A stretch of 64,000 nt of DNA from the NCBI GenBank assembly GCA_021209875.1, contig JAGYVD010000003.1:2976001-3040000 (forward strand), given 5' to 3'. Source of the DNA: Rosellinia necatrix. Taxonomy: Eukaryota; Ascomycota; Sordariomycetes; Xylariales; Xylariaceae. This document shows, one piece after another, positions 49,418 through 59,700 of the stretch (position 1 is the first letter of the stretch; each line of letters starts with the position of its first letter). The translations under genes were made by a program, and so were the position numbers. The notes below the pieces were generated by a model. The model made no database searches, was not told the origin of the DNA, and saw only the letters and a program-made list of their open reading frames with translations.

Positions 49418-51877
49418 TGTGCTCTGTGTGATGTGGTGTAATGTGGTGAAGAAAAGGAAAAAAGAACAACTGCTCGTCCGTGCGAGTCGGAGACCTAGAT
49501 GGTAGGAAGTGCCTCACGAACCAGGTTTGCTGATATGTGGTCCAAAGATACGAATGAAGCACCTTGCCTTGAAGAAGAAGAGGAAGAAAAAGAATATGGA
49601 GACCAGCTATCGAAGAAAGAGAATCCTCAGGGCTAGGGACGGGGGGGGGGGGGAGGGTATAGGTTTTGAATAAGCGCCCTCTGGCTTTCTATGAGCCCAT
49701 TCACCCTCCTGCGAGGTTTCTGCGTGAAGGCCGGTGGGGATGGCACAACCCGCGGTATGCAATGGGATTGCTCACGGCAGGCCAGGGTCCTCGTAGTATG
49801 CCGGAGGCGATGGCTCTGATAGGATGGTCAGAAAGAACCCCAATCTTGAGCGGGCGAGTCTAGTGCGAATAGGCGCCGTAGCTAACGGGATGACACGGTA
49901 CGATGACTTGATTGTGCACTACCAGGAATCCCAGATCAGCAGATGGTCCGGCCTTGACGAGCTACCGGGACAGATCACGGCGACTTTCTGGGAAACAGGG
50001 CACAGGTGAGACAATCACGGCAGAGTTCTCGGTGGCGGGAAACGAAACGAGTGAGAATAAGCAGCCGTATATATTCAGATATGTGAGGGGAATGATGGGA
50101 CTGTGCTACTACCTAGTCTACCAGGAAGGCGAGAGGAGAAGCCCACGGTCCCCAGGGCCAGCATCATGGCGCTGTACCCGTGCAGTCGAGAATCTGGCCA
50201 AGGAAGCGACCTAACCTCGCTAGTATGCGGCTATGGCCTTTCCAATTTGAAGATACGTCGAATTGGCGTTACCGCCCCCGACACTCCAACCGATGGTTGG
50301 GCCAGTTGGAGTGGTGGTTGGACTGATGGAGTTGCGCAGAGTGTCCGACGACAGGGTGCAATGGCTCAAAGAAGACAAGGGAAGATGGGGGACATTGGTA
50401 GGGGGGGCTCTCTCGGCATCGGGGAGACTGGGATAGGAGTCTGTGGTTGGTCAGATGGCTTACAAGGGAGGAGCCGGCGCCAGTGGCAGGGCGCTTCGCA
50501 GGGACGCTAAGAGACCCCAGTCGACGATCTCCACATCTCATAGGTAGAGAGCACCGGTGAGCTGCATACTAGAGCTTGAGCACGCACCAATCACCACGCT
50601 CAGAGGCGTGATGTCACCAACCACTTGCATCCATCAACTTTATACCCGGCCCGGGCGGTAAAGGGTAGGTAAGTAGGTGTGTACGTAGGTACCTACCTAC
50701 TGTAGATAGTAAGTAGGTAGGTAGTGCACACGTACAGCGGTGCAAGCTACAGCAAAAACTCGGCGAGACAACAAGCGAATGGCAGGCCGCAGCCTCTCCC
50801 TCATTTCTCCTCTTCCCCCATCACTGTATCGAAAATCCCGCAGGCATACCCGGGTGCTTGAATGCTATATCCGAGTTATAATTTATCAATTGTATTGGTC
50901 TAAGGCTAACTGACAGCTTCGATCGAATGGTAGAAGGGATGGGATGGGATGGCGTCAGTATATGATGCCGTATTGGGTGCCGGGGTAAAGACAGACTTGA
51001 TGCGACCCGATCATCATTGACCGCATGGCCGCACAGCCGCACGGCCCCTCTCAACCAGCAATTCGGACAGAGTTCACTCAATGTACATATAACATACACA
51101 TAGTAAGTTAACTGGGTACATGGTACATATGTCAGAAGATCGAAACTTCACTCATATATCGCTCTAATCATAACGGCCGTTGTTGTTGTAGAATCTGCGC
51201 AACATGGTCTCAAAAGTCTCAACATCGAGATCGAGACACACACGCGCTGCATGCCTTACACACCATCTTCGTGGTATTTTTAGATTATAATGAACTTAGC
51301 AACCAAGAAGGTGGTGGCACTAGTGGCCGTTAGGTCACAGTATGGTGTAACACTATTAGTCTAAGTAGGTACTTAAGGCGGTGATTTCCGGGATGATTGG
51401 CAGCCACCGGCCAATATCATGTTTCATGGACTAGAGGTGTCGTCAACACATCGTACCCGGCGAAAAACAAGGCTGGGGCTCCACAGAGCCTCGCCACCAC
51501 CTTGAGGTTGCGGCTTTTCTATTTCTTGAAAGCCCTCCCTGGTTGCATTTTATGGGGGGTATAAAGGGCTCTTTACTAGCCGTCTAGGATAGTATCAGCC
51601 TTGTTTGTCTACCTAATGCTGACTGCATAGAAGACCAACATGAGAATGCTCGGGCTTGGACTGATATGAGGGAAGTCAAGGAAATGATAACAGGATAAAC
51701 CCCCTGCCGTCAGCAGCTTCCCCCTCCCCCCAAATTCTAGAATGCATTCTGCCTATGGGTTTTCATGTGGTGTCATCATCTGCTGAACTAGTAACGAAGG
51801 TTACTTCTTTATACCGTTGCCATACACTAAAACTAGCAACGCGCATCGATAACTAGGCCACAGCGCTGGCGGGGTGG

Positions 51878-51906
51878 TGGTCATGGTGGTCATGGTGGTC
51901 ATGGTG
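51878..51906. repeat. TCATGGTGG 9-bp repeat
   Basis: Three perfect copies in tandem in non-coding DNA. Confidence 0.85.
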
Positions 51907-52644
51907 GCGCATTATGAGTATTCTGATTATGGTAAAGGCTAAAAGTGTCAACAAAGTGATATACATAAGAGAACACATATTACCCTGTGTTGCATTGCCC
52001 TGACGCCCCAACACATCATTCATAGCATATCTCGTGTCGTGTAAGTGTATTGTACAAAGTATTATTAATACCGCCCTTCTGTTGGCGTTAGTGGTGGTAA
52101 CTACTCGACTACTATAAAAAGCGAAGAGGGTGAGAAATACCGCCACTGTTTGTTTTAACCTGTGTCTGTGGCTTTTTACCGTCTCCTTGATAGATAGTAG
52201 GGCCGTCCAGGTTTGATTATTCCCATGCTAAGCCGGCTTATTAGTAGTGTATGAACGGGAGTTTCCGCCCGTCCTGTGAATCTGGGGTCAATGAGTGGCA
52301 ACGACTTCGTTGGGCTGCCACTACGGTACTACCGTTACTGTTACTCTACAGTAGCATGATATCCCTTCATATGCGATTTTATGTACGCAATCAGTGGTGA
52401 AAGGAGCGGCATACAGTATAGCGAGTCGACGCAGCTAAAATGTCAATTATTCAAGTGACCAGCTTTTAGGTGGGGAAAGTTGATAGGCCATAATATCCAT
52501 ATGTTCACTATATCATGTCACAGGGGAGCCGCCGAGGTGCCCCACCTTATTCGGCCGAACACTAAAAACAGTACGGCGCGACGGGTTTGCACAGTTATTG
52601 GGTCTTGTCGCAATTCGATCCTACATATTCGATAGGCATTCGAT

Positions 52645-52744
52645 GGCCTCGTGGCCCAATGGCAAGGCGTCTGACTACGATGCAGAACGATAAAAGTTCT
52701 TCATGATAATCAGGAGATTCTGGGTTCGACCCCCAGCGAGGTCA
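52645..52744 (+). tRNA. tRNA-Arg (anticodon ACG) with a 28-nt intron
   Basis: The acceptor stem GGCCTCG pairs with CGAGGTC (one G-T pair), with discriminator A at 52744. The D-arm region GTGGCCCAATGGCAAGGCG and the anticodon arm TCTGA-CTACGA closely match the yeast tRNA-Arg(ACG) pattern. The T arm is CTGGG-TTCGACC-CCCAG. The anticodon-arm halves are separated by an intron placed one base 3' of the anticodon (about 52681-52708), as in other eukaryotic nuclear tRNAs. The spliced product is about 71 nt plus the discriminator. Confidence 0.93.
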
Positions 52745-53326
52745 AAATATATAATATACATGTATTATGTGTTATATTTTGTTTTGAGTGGTCATGCTTT
52801 TTTCACCCGCATTGTGTTAAATCCCCAGTTTTACCCTCCTTGTTTCTTTTTATTCTAGTCACAGTTATTGACATAAATATGGCAATTGTTGGCGGCGTTG
52901 GTTCGCCTATTGGCGTTTTCTTACCTAAAAACATGTAACTCTTAAATACAATGCTCTTATTGGGTGCATATACCCCATCGTCGTCGATTCTTGGCAAAGC
53001 TGGTGCTAGGCAGTGCCTGGTGGGATGGCAATCCAGTGATTTGTATGTTATGTTGCCTTGCTATGTCGAAAGGGGAAATTTTTTTTTTCTAACTACGAAT
53101 ATAACTGGTACATGGTAGTTTTATAGATCTTAGAATACCTGGGTATGTGGTCTGCACAGCTTTAATGGCCTGTCGTTCTGCATCAATGTGCGGAACGCGA
53201 CTGCACAGGTAATCTCAAAATGCGGGAACAGTAGGGACCATGAGATATATGTTTCAGTACATGTGATTTTCGTGTATAGAATTATTAGGGTTAGCATTAG
53301 ATTAATTCATTTCAGGGTATCCTTCG

Positions 53327-54972
53327 TCATTTCCTCGTCTTACGTGCGTGCTTTACGAGGTTTTCTATGACCCCCTCAAACGCTTCTCTGTCACCAATTT
53401 TCTCATCTGTGCGTTTCTTCCAAAATTCATGAACCTCGTTTGCTACGACCTCCATCCCTTTGAGTTTCTTCACGTGTTGCTGGAGTTCGATATCGGTCAT
53501 CCCCCTTAGAGCCTCCTCTGTTGTAGCGCATAATTGCTTTGCAGCAACCAAATCAAATTCCGGGACATGAGGCGAGACCTTCCGCTTTTTCGAGTTTGAT
53601 CGGGGTTTCTCCTTTCCCTGTGAGTCAACTGAGATAGACGATCCATTGACATCTGACTTCCGTAATCGGGATACGGAACGCGAGTCTGTAGATGTTCGAA
53701 GTGATCCATTTGAATTAACACGATGGAGTGATGGGAGGACCAATTTTTTCTGCTTAGATGCGGGTAGAATTTCGTCCAAATCTACGGGCACCCCAAGGGA
53801 TACTAAAAAGAGCCTTCTAATACGGGAACGGATCCAATCAGGAGGTTGAAGAGGAGGTGGCGCGGCTAATTGTGACCACAACGATGCGCTCCTAGGGTTG
53901 AAGAATATGGGATTGTCGTTCGGGGGCGAGGGTAGAGGAGGGATATCGAGCACATCAGGTGGGTATAATGCATCTAAGTAAGGCCCAGAGGCGGCCAAGA
54001 TGTCTCCATAGTCTAGCCCATCAAGATCTAATACTGGCTGTGGGCATATGTCAGTTAGCATGATTGTGATAAGACTATCTAAGGAGGGTACTAGACACAC
54101 AAAGGAAGGTATAGAGGCTTGTGGCTGGCTTGCCAGCGACTGGGCGTTTCTAGGCGCTTCGGCCTGCTGGAAGCCATCATCAAAATCGCCGAAATCCGCA
54201 TCTTCGTCGCCTTCTTCGAACTCGTCGAAGTCGTCACCAAAATCGTCATCATCGTCATTGGTTTCCTCGTCGCGAAGACTCGCAACTGATCTAGCCGCTG
54301 AAGACTTCCTCCGTCTATGTGTTGACGGGGATCTCAATGCTTGGTTTAGAGCCGTGTCATCTACGAAGGCACGGTCAATCGCAGTGTGGATTTTAAGAGA
54401 ACTTGGTTGCCGTACCGGTGTCTTGTGTGTCGGCGTCTACTGAAGCAGGGATAGGGTTGGCCTCGCCAGTACCGTCACGCTTGCGGATGACATCTGGCAC
54501 GGCGTCTGCTTGATGCAGGTGCTCATTATAGGCGTGAGTCGAGGATCCAGGAATATCATCCGTCTCGTCGACTATCGTTTTAGGAATGCTGGTGGTTCCA
54601 GGAACGGGTTGGTCGCATGCTGATGAGGGCTGGCTGACCTGGAGAATGGCGATCTCGTCTGGTGAAGCATCCTCCGTCCTCTTCTCATATGCCTCAGTCC
54701 CGGGAACTTCCCCGTAGGATGGCTCGTCGTCCAACTTCTCTACTCGGGTTCTGGGTATGGGCGAGACGGCCCGAGCACTGTTCCTAGGGGACGACTGAGC
54801 ATCGGAATAGTGCTCCTCCGAGTCAGAGGCTTCTATAGCAACAAGTGTTAGAGCACGGGAAAAAGCGTTGGACGAGGGATATGTACGTACCCAAATCGTG
54901 CGCACCAGGGTCCTCAGTCCCTGTCCTGGCAGGCGCCTCCAGACTAGAGGACGATCTGCGCTCTCTAGACAT
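53327..54972 (-). CDS. Acidic protein with GEVPGT-type repeats, possibly Laa2/aftiphilin-like; junction unresolved
   Basis: Exon 1 is 54972-54891. A 58-nt GT-AG intron (donor GTACGT, acceptor GCTATAG) leads into exon 2 from 54832. Exon 2 carries two related units: IPRTRVEKLDDEPSYGEVPG... and IPKTIVDETDDIPGSSTH..., each followed by ...DA-x-PD. Near 54440 coding moves to another frame (TPTHKTPVRQPSSLKIHT, then AIDRAFVDDTALNQAL), which runs to 53327. Either an unusual short intron or a one-base error explains this; removing one base gives a length divisible by three (528 aa). The middle is highly acidic (FGDDFDEFEEGDEDADFG with DFDDGFQ), and the C terminus is helical and Lys-rich. The FGDF/DDGF motifs and layout recall aftiphilin/Laa2-type clathrin-adaptor accessory proteins. 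That link is from memory and tentative. Confidence 0.72.
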
Positions 54973-56299
54973 GTCGGGAGAGGTGGTGTCCGGCTTCCAA
55001 GCCCGATATTGCACACTCGTGGTCAAGAGCCGGCCGGTGCGCTGGGCGTAGAATGGCGTTGGGATCAAATGCCCAGGGGGGGGGAGGGGGAATGGTGGCA
55101 CAGGGCGGTTGAGGGGTAGAGAGGTAGCGAGAGAATGCAAGTGTTGAAGCAGCCAATGGATTAAGGCGCAGAGCGGCTTTTGAGAGACGGGACGACCGCT
55201 GGTTAGGGGGGCGAGGTTAATTGAAGCGTATGCCCATGCAGCGCATAGTGAAACCTGAATTAACAGGACGGGAGGCAGTCACGTTTCTCCCTGGAAGCCG
55301 GTACCTGGGATCGGGGTTGTGGTTAGAGGATCGGAGACGTCGAACCTCCTTTGGGTGGTGAAGCTGGAGCACTTGTCGGTACTCGATCGACCGCAAACAG
55401 GCGACTACCTAGCCATGCTCTGGCATATGCTGCTACCTAACCTTAGGTCTGACTTAGGTATGTAACAGACCGGTAGGCCAGGTGGTCTGGACCGCCCGGG
55501 TCATGGCGAGGTCAATAATGGAAAAAGTCGGGGCAGACTAGGCCTATCTTGGCCACCCGGGACAGCTTCCAAGGTCGGGTGGTGTGAATTCATGGCGAAG
55601 AGGTGGGGACCTCCCACTGGCTCCCAGGTAGGTACCTATCCTGGTCATGTTGCCGGGGCATGTGGCTCAAGCTCCGGGCATTTGATTCAGTTGCCAGCCA
55701 CCTGTAACTAGCTGCTGATCCAGCTGCCTGCGTAGGTAAGTAGGTACCTAGGTACCTACCTAGGTAGGTAGGTAGGTAGGTAGGTGGGCACCTACCAGCG
55801 CGTAGCGGAGTGCTGATGAGCTTGTCGCGCAAAAAGTTGATTGTGTACGACAGAACAGAGCATACCTACCTCCCTAAGTAGCTACCTGGAATTGCTACTT
55901 TCGATAGCTAGGAACGAGCGTCCCGTTCACTGCATCACTTTGTCTCACCTCACTACCAGCACTCATCATTCACCGCGAGTTACGGTCGGGCTGATTGGTT
56001 TTCTCTGTTGCTCACTGCTACCTGCTCCCTGCTCCCTGCTCACTGCTACCGTCGACGAAGCGAAGCAGAGCAGAGCATCTGTCCGTCCAATCCATCTGTC
56101 CAGCCCATCCCGTCCATTCGTTCGCCCTCCGCCAAGTTCGGTCCGGTTCCTCACAAGTCACAGCTGGGGGATGAATGCATGTCTCTAGATGACCGCAGGT
56201 TGAACTCGCACATTCCACCCGCACACACGTCGTTTTAGCCCATCCCTCCGACTGCGCCTCCGCTTCCGCCCTTGCTTCGACGCTCGAGATTTACATATA
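54973..56299. other. Divergent promoter region with the largest CCTA/TAGG array
   Basis: Shared upstream region of the acidic protein gene and Nsp1. It contains the densest CCTA/TAGG array of the window (55610-55800, including an uninterrupted TAGG run) and a CTGCTCC-type short repeat near 56022-56048. No gene seen. Confidence 0.6.
55725..55795. repeat. CCTA/TAGG array with GGTACC palindromes
   Basis: Alternating TAGG and CCTA blocks around GGTACC and CCTAGG palindromes end in about six uninterrupted TAGG units. The inverted arrangement could form a hairpin. Confidence 0.9.
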
Positions 56300-58557
56300 A
56301 TGTCCTCCTTCGGCGCGTCAAGCTCTTCGGGGCAGCCCAACAATACCACCACCTCTAGCGCGTCAGCCGGCGGTGGGTTATTTGGGTCTTCGACAACTCC
56401 TGCGACATCGGGTAGCCTCTTCGGTGGCCAACCCAATAATACTTTCTCCTTCGGAAAGCCAGCCGGAGGCAACAGCGCCACGCCTACCTCCTCCAGTACG
56501 CCAGGCCCTAGCTTATTTGGAAACACCGGTGCAAAGTCGGCCGAACAGAAACCGTCACTCTTTGGAGCTCCGAGCAGTGCCACTCCGGGTCCATCTGCAC
56601 CATCTTTGGGCGGAGGTGCTGGGGGTAACATTTTTGGAGCCTCATCCAGTGTGTTTGGAAGTAAACCGGCGGCGGCGCCCACTACGGCTCCTAGTCTCTT
56701 TGGCAGTGTGTCTTCAACACCGGCCGCTACCGCAATAAGCACAACACCAACTACGGCCGCCCCTGCTGGCAAAGTCTTCAGCACCCAGGAAACCCCAGCG
56801 GCTAATAGCCAGGGAGCCTCCACCAGCAAACCGGGTGGGCTGTTTGGAGTGGGCGCTGGTACTACCGGGACCTCGCTTTTCGGTGGCACAAGTTCCAACA
56901 CTACTCCCACTACCCAGGCAACGCCTGCGAAGCCCATGTTCGCTCTCAATTCGACCACGCCGGCTGGCGCACCTCCCGCAAACACTTCTAAGCCGCCCAC
57001 TGGGGGAGGTCTTTTTGGCAATTCCGTCGCTCAGAGTAGTCCATCCTTGTTTCCCTCCGCTCAGCAAGGCGAGAAAAAAGAGAGCCAAACAACCAGCTTG
57101 TTCCCCGGCCAGGCCAACTCACAGCAAAAACCTGCAACCACCCAGCCGGCCGCTTCCATGTTTCCTGCTACCAGTCAACCTCAGAAAACGGGTGCGTCTC
57201 TCTTTGGCGCCCCAAAGCCCGCGGAGCCTTCATCCATGTTTGGTACAAAGCCAGCAACCACGGCGAGTGCGGGTTCCACGGCCAGCCCAAGCGGTCTTTC
57301 GCCTTTTGGACAACCACCGCAGCCCAAGCCCGCCGAGACCACTTCTTCGACTAAGCCAGCTTCTTTGTTCGGAAATGCCACTACCTCGAAACCGACGGGT
57401 TCCCCGCTTCTCAGTGCTACCAGTACAGCTCAAACGCCTAGCACTTCGACGCCCGCACCTGCGGCGACGCAAGCTGGTTCACTCTTTGGAAGTGGAAACA
57501 AGCCTACAGCGACTACAACCACCGCCGACCCTTCAAAATCTCTATTTGGAAAGCCGGTAATTAACAGCGCCGCCTCAGACGCTCCGAAGCCGTCAAGTCT
57601 ATTCAGCCCGACTTCCGCATCAACCCCGGCCCCTAGCACTACTACACCTGCTATGGCTGGTACCTCCGCCCCTTCTAACACAACGGCTCCGGCTACGGCA
57701 TCTGCGAAGGAGTCGATAGTTAACAACGCATCTTCTAAAGCCACATCGTCTACGGAAGCGAACGCGTCAAAGACCGCATCGCAAACTACTACTTTAGGCG
57801 CATCAACGAGTGGTCCAACCTCGTCCATGGCGCGTCTAAAGAATAGGACGATGGACGAGATTCTGAACCGCTGGGCCACTGATCTGTCCAAATATCAGAA
57901 AGAATTCAAAGAGCAAGCCTCCCAAGTCGCGGCTTGGGATCGCTTACTGGTCGAAAACGGCGATAAGATCCAACAGCTGTATATTAACACATTCGAGGCT
58001 GAGAAGGCCAGCCGCGAAGTTGAGCGACACCTTGTGACAGTGGAAAGCCAGCAAGAAGAGCTAGAGTCTTGGCTCGACAAGTACGAAATTGAAGTGGATA
58101 CATTGTTTTCGAAGCAAATCGGCCCTGGTGAACAGCTCGCCGGCCCCGACCAGGAACGGGAACGGACATATAAATTAGCCGAGAAGATCACCGAGCGGCT
58201 AGACGAGATGGGGCGGGATTTGACTAAGATGATCAAGGAGATCAATGACATCTCAGGCACTGTTAGCAAGGGTAGCAAACCTGACGACCCGGTGCGTTCC
58301 CGATTTAACGATTTCTTTTCTCTTCTCTTTTCATGGATTGATATCTATATACTAACCGACCATTCCAGTTGAGCCAAATTGTCCGCGTTCTCAACGGACA
58401 CCTCACACAGCTCCAGTGGATTGACACAAACGCTGCTGCACTACAAGCCAAGGTTGCGGCTGCGCAGAAAGCCAGTAGCCAAATCGGCAGCCAATACGGA
58501 GGCCCCGAACAAGACAATGTGGATAGCTTCTATCGGTCTTACATGGGGCGTAGATAG
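56300..58557 (+). CDS. NSP1: FG-nucleoporin Nsp1
   Basis: Exons 56300-58291 and 58369-58557 give 726 aa; the intron (GTGCGT...ATTCCAG, with a CTAAC branch site) falls between codons. Nsp1 is a central-channel nucleoporin that forms a coiled-coil complex with Nup57/Nup49 homologues and Nic96, and its FG repeats carry transport factors. Residues 1 to about 505 are a disordered Ser/Thr/Pro/Ala/Gly-rich region with many LFG/FG motifs (GGLFGSS, GSLFGG, PSLFGN, NIFGASS, SMFGTKP). The conserved coiled coil starts near residue 510 (RTMDEILNRWATDLSKY, QASQVAAWDRLLVENG, RLDEMGRDLTKMIKEIND) and runs to the C terminus (DNVDSFYRSYMGRR). The large open antisense frame over the FG region is a shadow. Confidence 0.97.
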
Positions 58558-58904
58558 TGCGTTACGCGACTTCTGAATGAGAACCATGTCGTTGTCAGAA
58601 AGCATGTGTCACATGCAGGCGGAGTCCATAAGTTGACTGAATGATGTAAAGGCACTGAGGAAGAGCATGAAAATGGAGTAATGGTATATGATTAGAGGCG
58701 AGTGGCGCTTTGTTATTCGAGAGCCTGGAGCGCCGTCTACAAGGCATGCAGGCAATTGTACGTATGTAGACTATGCGTAATACCGAAGACATGGATGATT
58801 GAGATGATGGTTCGCCCCTTTCTTTCTCGACCTATGACTAGGGTTTTGCGATTTGGTCATCAGCCTGGTGAGCTACCCCAAATATACTCGAATCCATGGG
58901 GACA
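58558..58904. other. Nsp1 and ATPase-inhibitor convergent 3' region
   Basis: A 347-bp gap between two convergent stop codons; no gene seen. Confidence 0.6.
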
Positions 58905-59700
58905 CTAGTTTTTCTCCCCGCCTTGCGACTTTGTCAATTCATCACTGTGAAAGAGATGTGTTAGCGTGAGTTACTTATATTTCATTTTTTGCAATGTCTT
59001 ATTGATGTCTCTCGTATACGCGGCACACGCACACACACATGTGTATATGTATATATATATATATACACGAATGGAGGAAGTAGGGCGGTAGTCGGAAAGA
59101 AAGGGTGCGAATGGTGGGGCGTAACTTACATGTGATCTGACAGTTTCTGGAGGTGGCTCTGCTGCTCGGCAACCTTTTTACGGAGCTCCAAGAGCTTCTC
59201 CTTCTCACGCATACGGATAGCATAGTCCTCGTTAGCCTTCTCTCGGCGCTGAAAAGCGTCTCTGTAATGGAATATCCGCGTTAGTTCGTTATTTCACCCT
59301 CTGACTACTATAAGTAGCAACATGCAGTAGCAAATAGAGGGGAAGTGGAATTAAGAGGGAGGAGGTATGGATAAAGCTAACCATAGCTCCAGGAGCTGCG
59401 GCGCTGGTGGCACTTGATTGCTTATTTGCCTACGAAACCCGGTCTCTAGCTCCTGGCCATTACCTTGTGACATCGCTCCTTCGCGATATGTCGACGAGGC
59501 GGTTTGGCGCAGAAATACGGGCCTTGAGGTGTTCAATGCGGGTTTGCTGGGGATAGAGAGACGTACCCTTGGCCGCCCGTCTTGGGGGGCGCGCCGGTAT
59601 CACCGGCACCCATGGCTCGTAAGGTGGTCGAGAAGGTTCGGCAAGAGACGGGAGTCCGAAGACCGCGTGAGGGGATCTTGGTGAGGGCCTGGCGGAACAT
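58905..59700 (-). CDS. INH1: Mitochondrial ATP synthase inhibitor (IF1 family), three exons
   Basis: Exons 59700-59567, 59261-59130 and 58944-58905 give 101 aa, with 305-nt and 185-nt introns. Exon 1 encodes a mitochondrial presequence (MFRQALTKIPSRGLRTPVSC) and a Gly-rich stretch (MGAGDTGAPPKTGG). Exon 2 encodes the inhibitory helix (DAFQRREKANEDYAIRMREK, then EKLLELRKKVAEQQ). Exon 3 is only 40 nt and gives the tail DELTKSQGGEKN. If exon 2 simply read through, it would end KLSDHM and a stop, but that stop lies inside a perfect donor (AT|GTAAGT); splicing to CTTTCACAG gives HIDELTK, closer to the family. IF1 blocks ATP hydrolysis by F1F0-ATP synthase when the matrix becomes acidic. None of the exons is long enough to stand out as an open frame. 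Confidence 0.87.
59028..59070. repeat. CA/TA dinucleotide repeat in INH1 intron 2
   Basis: A CACACACA block followed by about ten TA units, all within the last intron. Confidence 0.85.

Larger units (their letters stand above)
49418..53326. other. Long gene-poor region with one tRNA gene
   Basis: Apart from the tRNA at 52.6 kb nothing is supported. The first 1.1 kb is probably promoter of the tetraspan gene, with a G13-type run near 49639. It contains a CCTA/TAGG cluster (50665-50725), a TCATGGTGG 9-bp repeat (three copies, 51878-51906) and AT-rich DNA. Confidence 0.5.

Noticed and set aside
56185..57021. Long minus-strand open frame opposite the Nsp1 FG region
   Set aside because: It is the antisense of the LFG/Ser/Thr repeats. 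The plus strand has a clear family match and splice.
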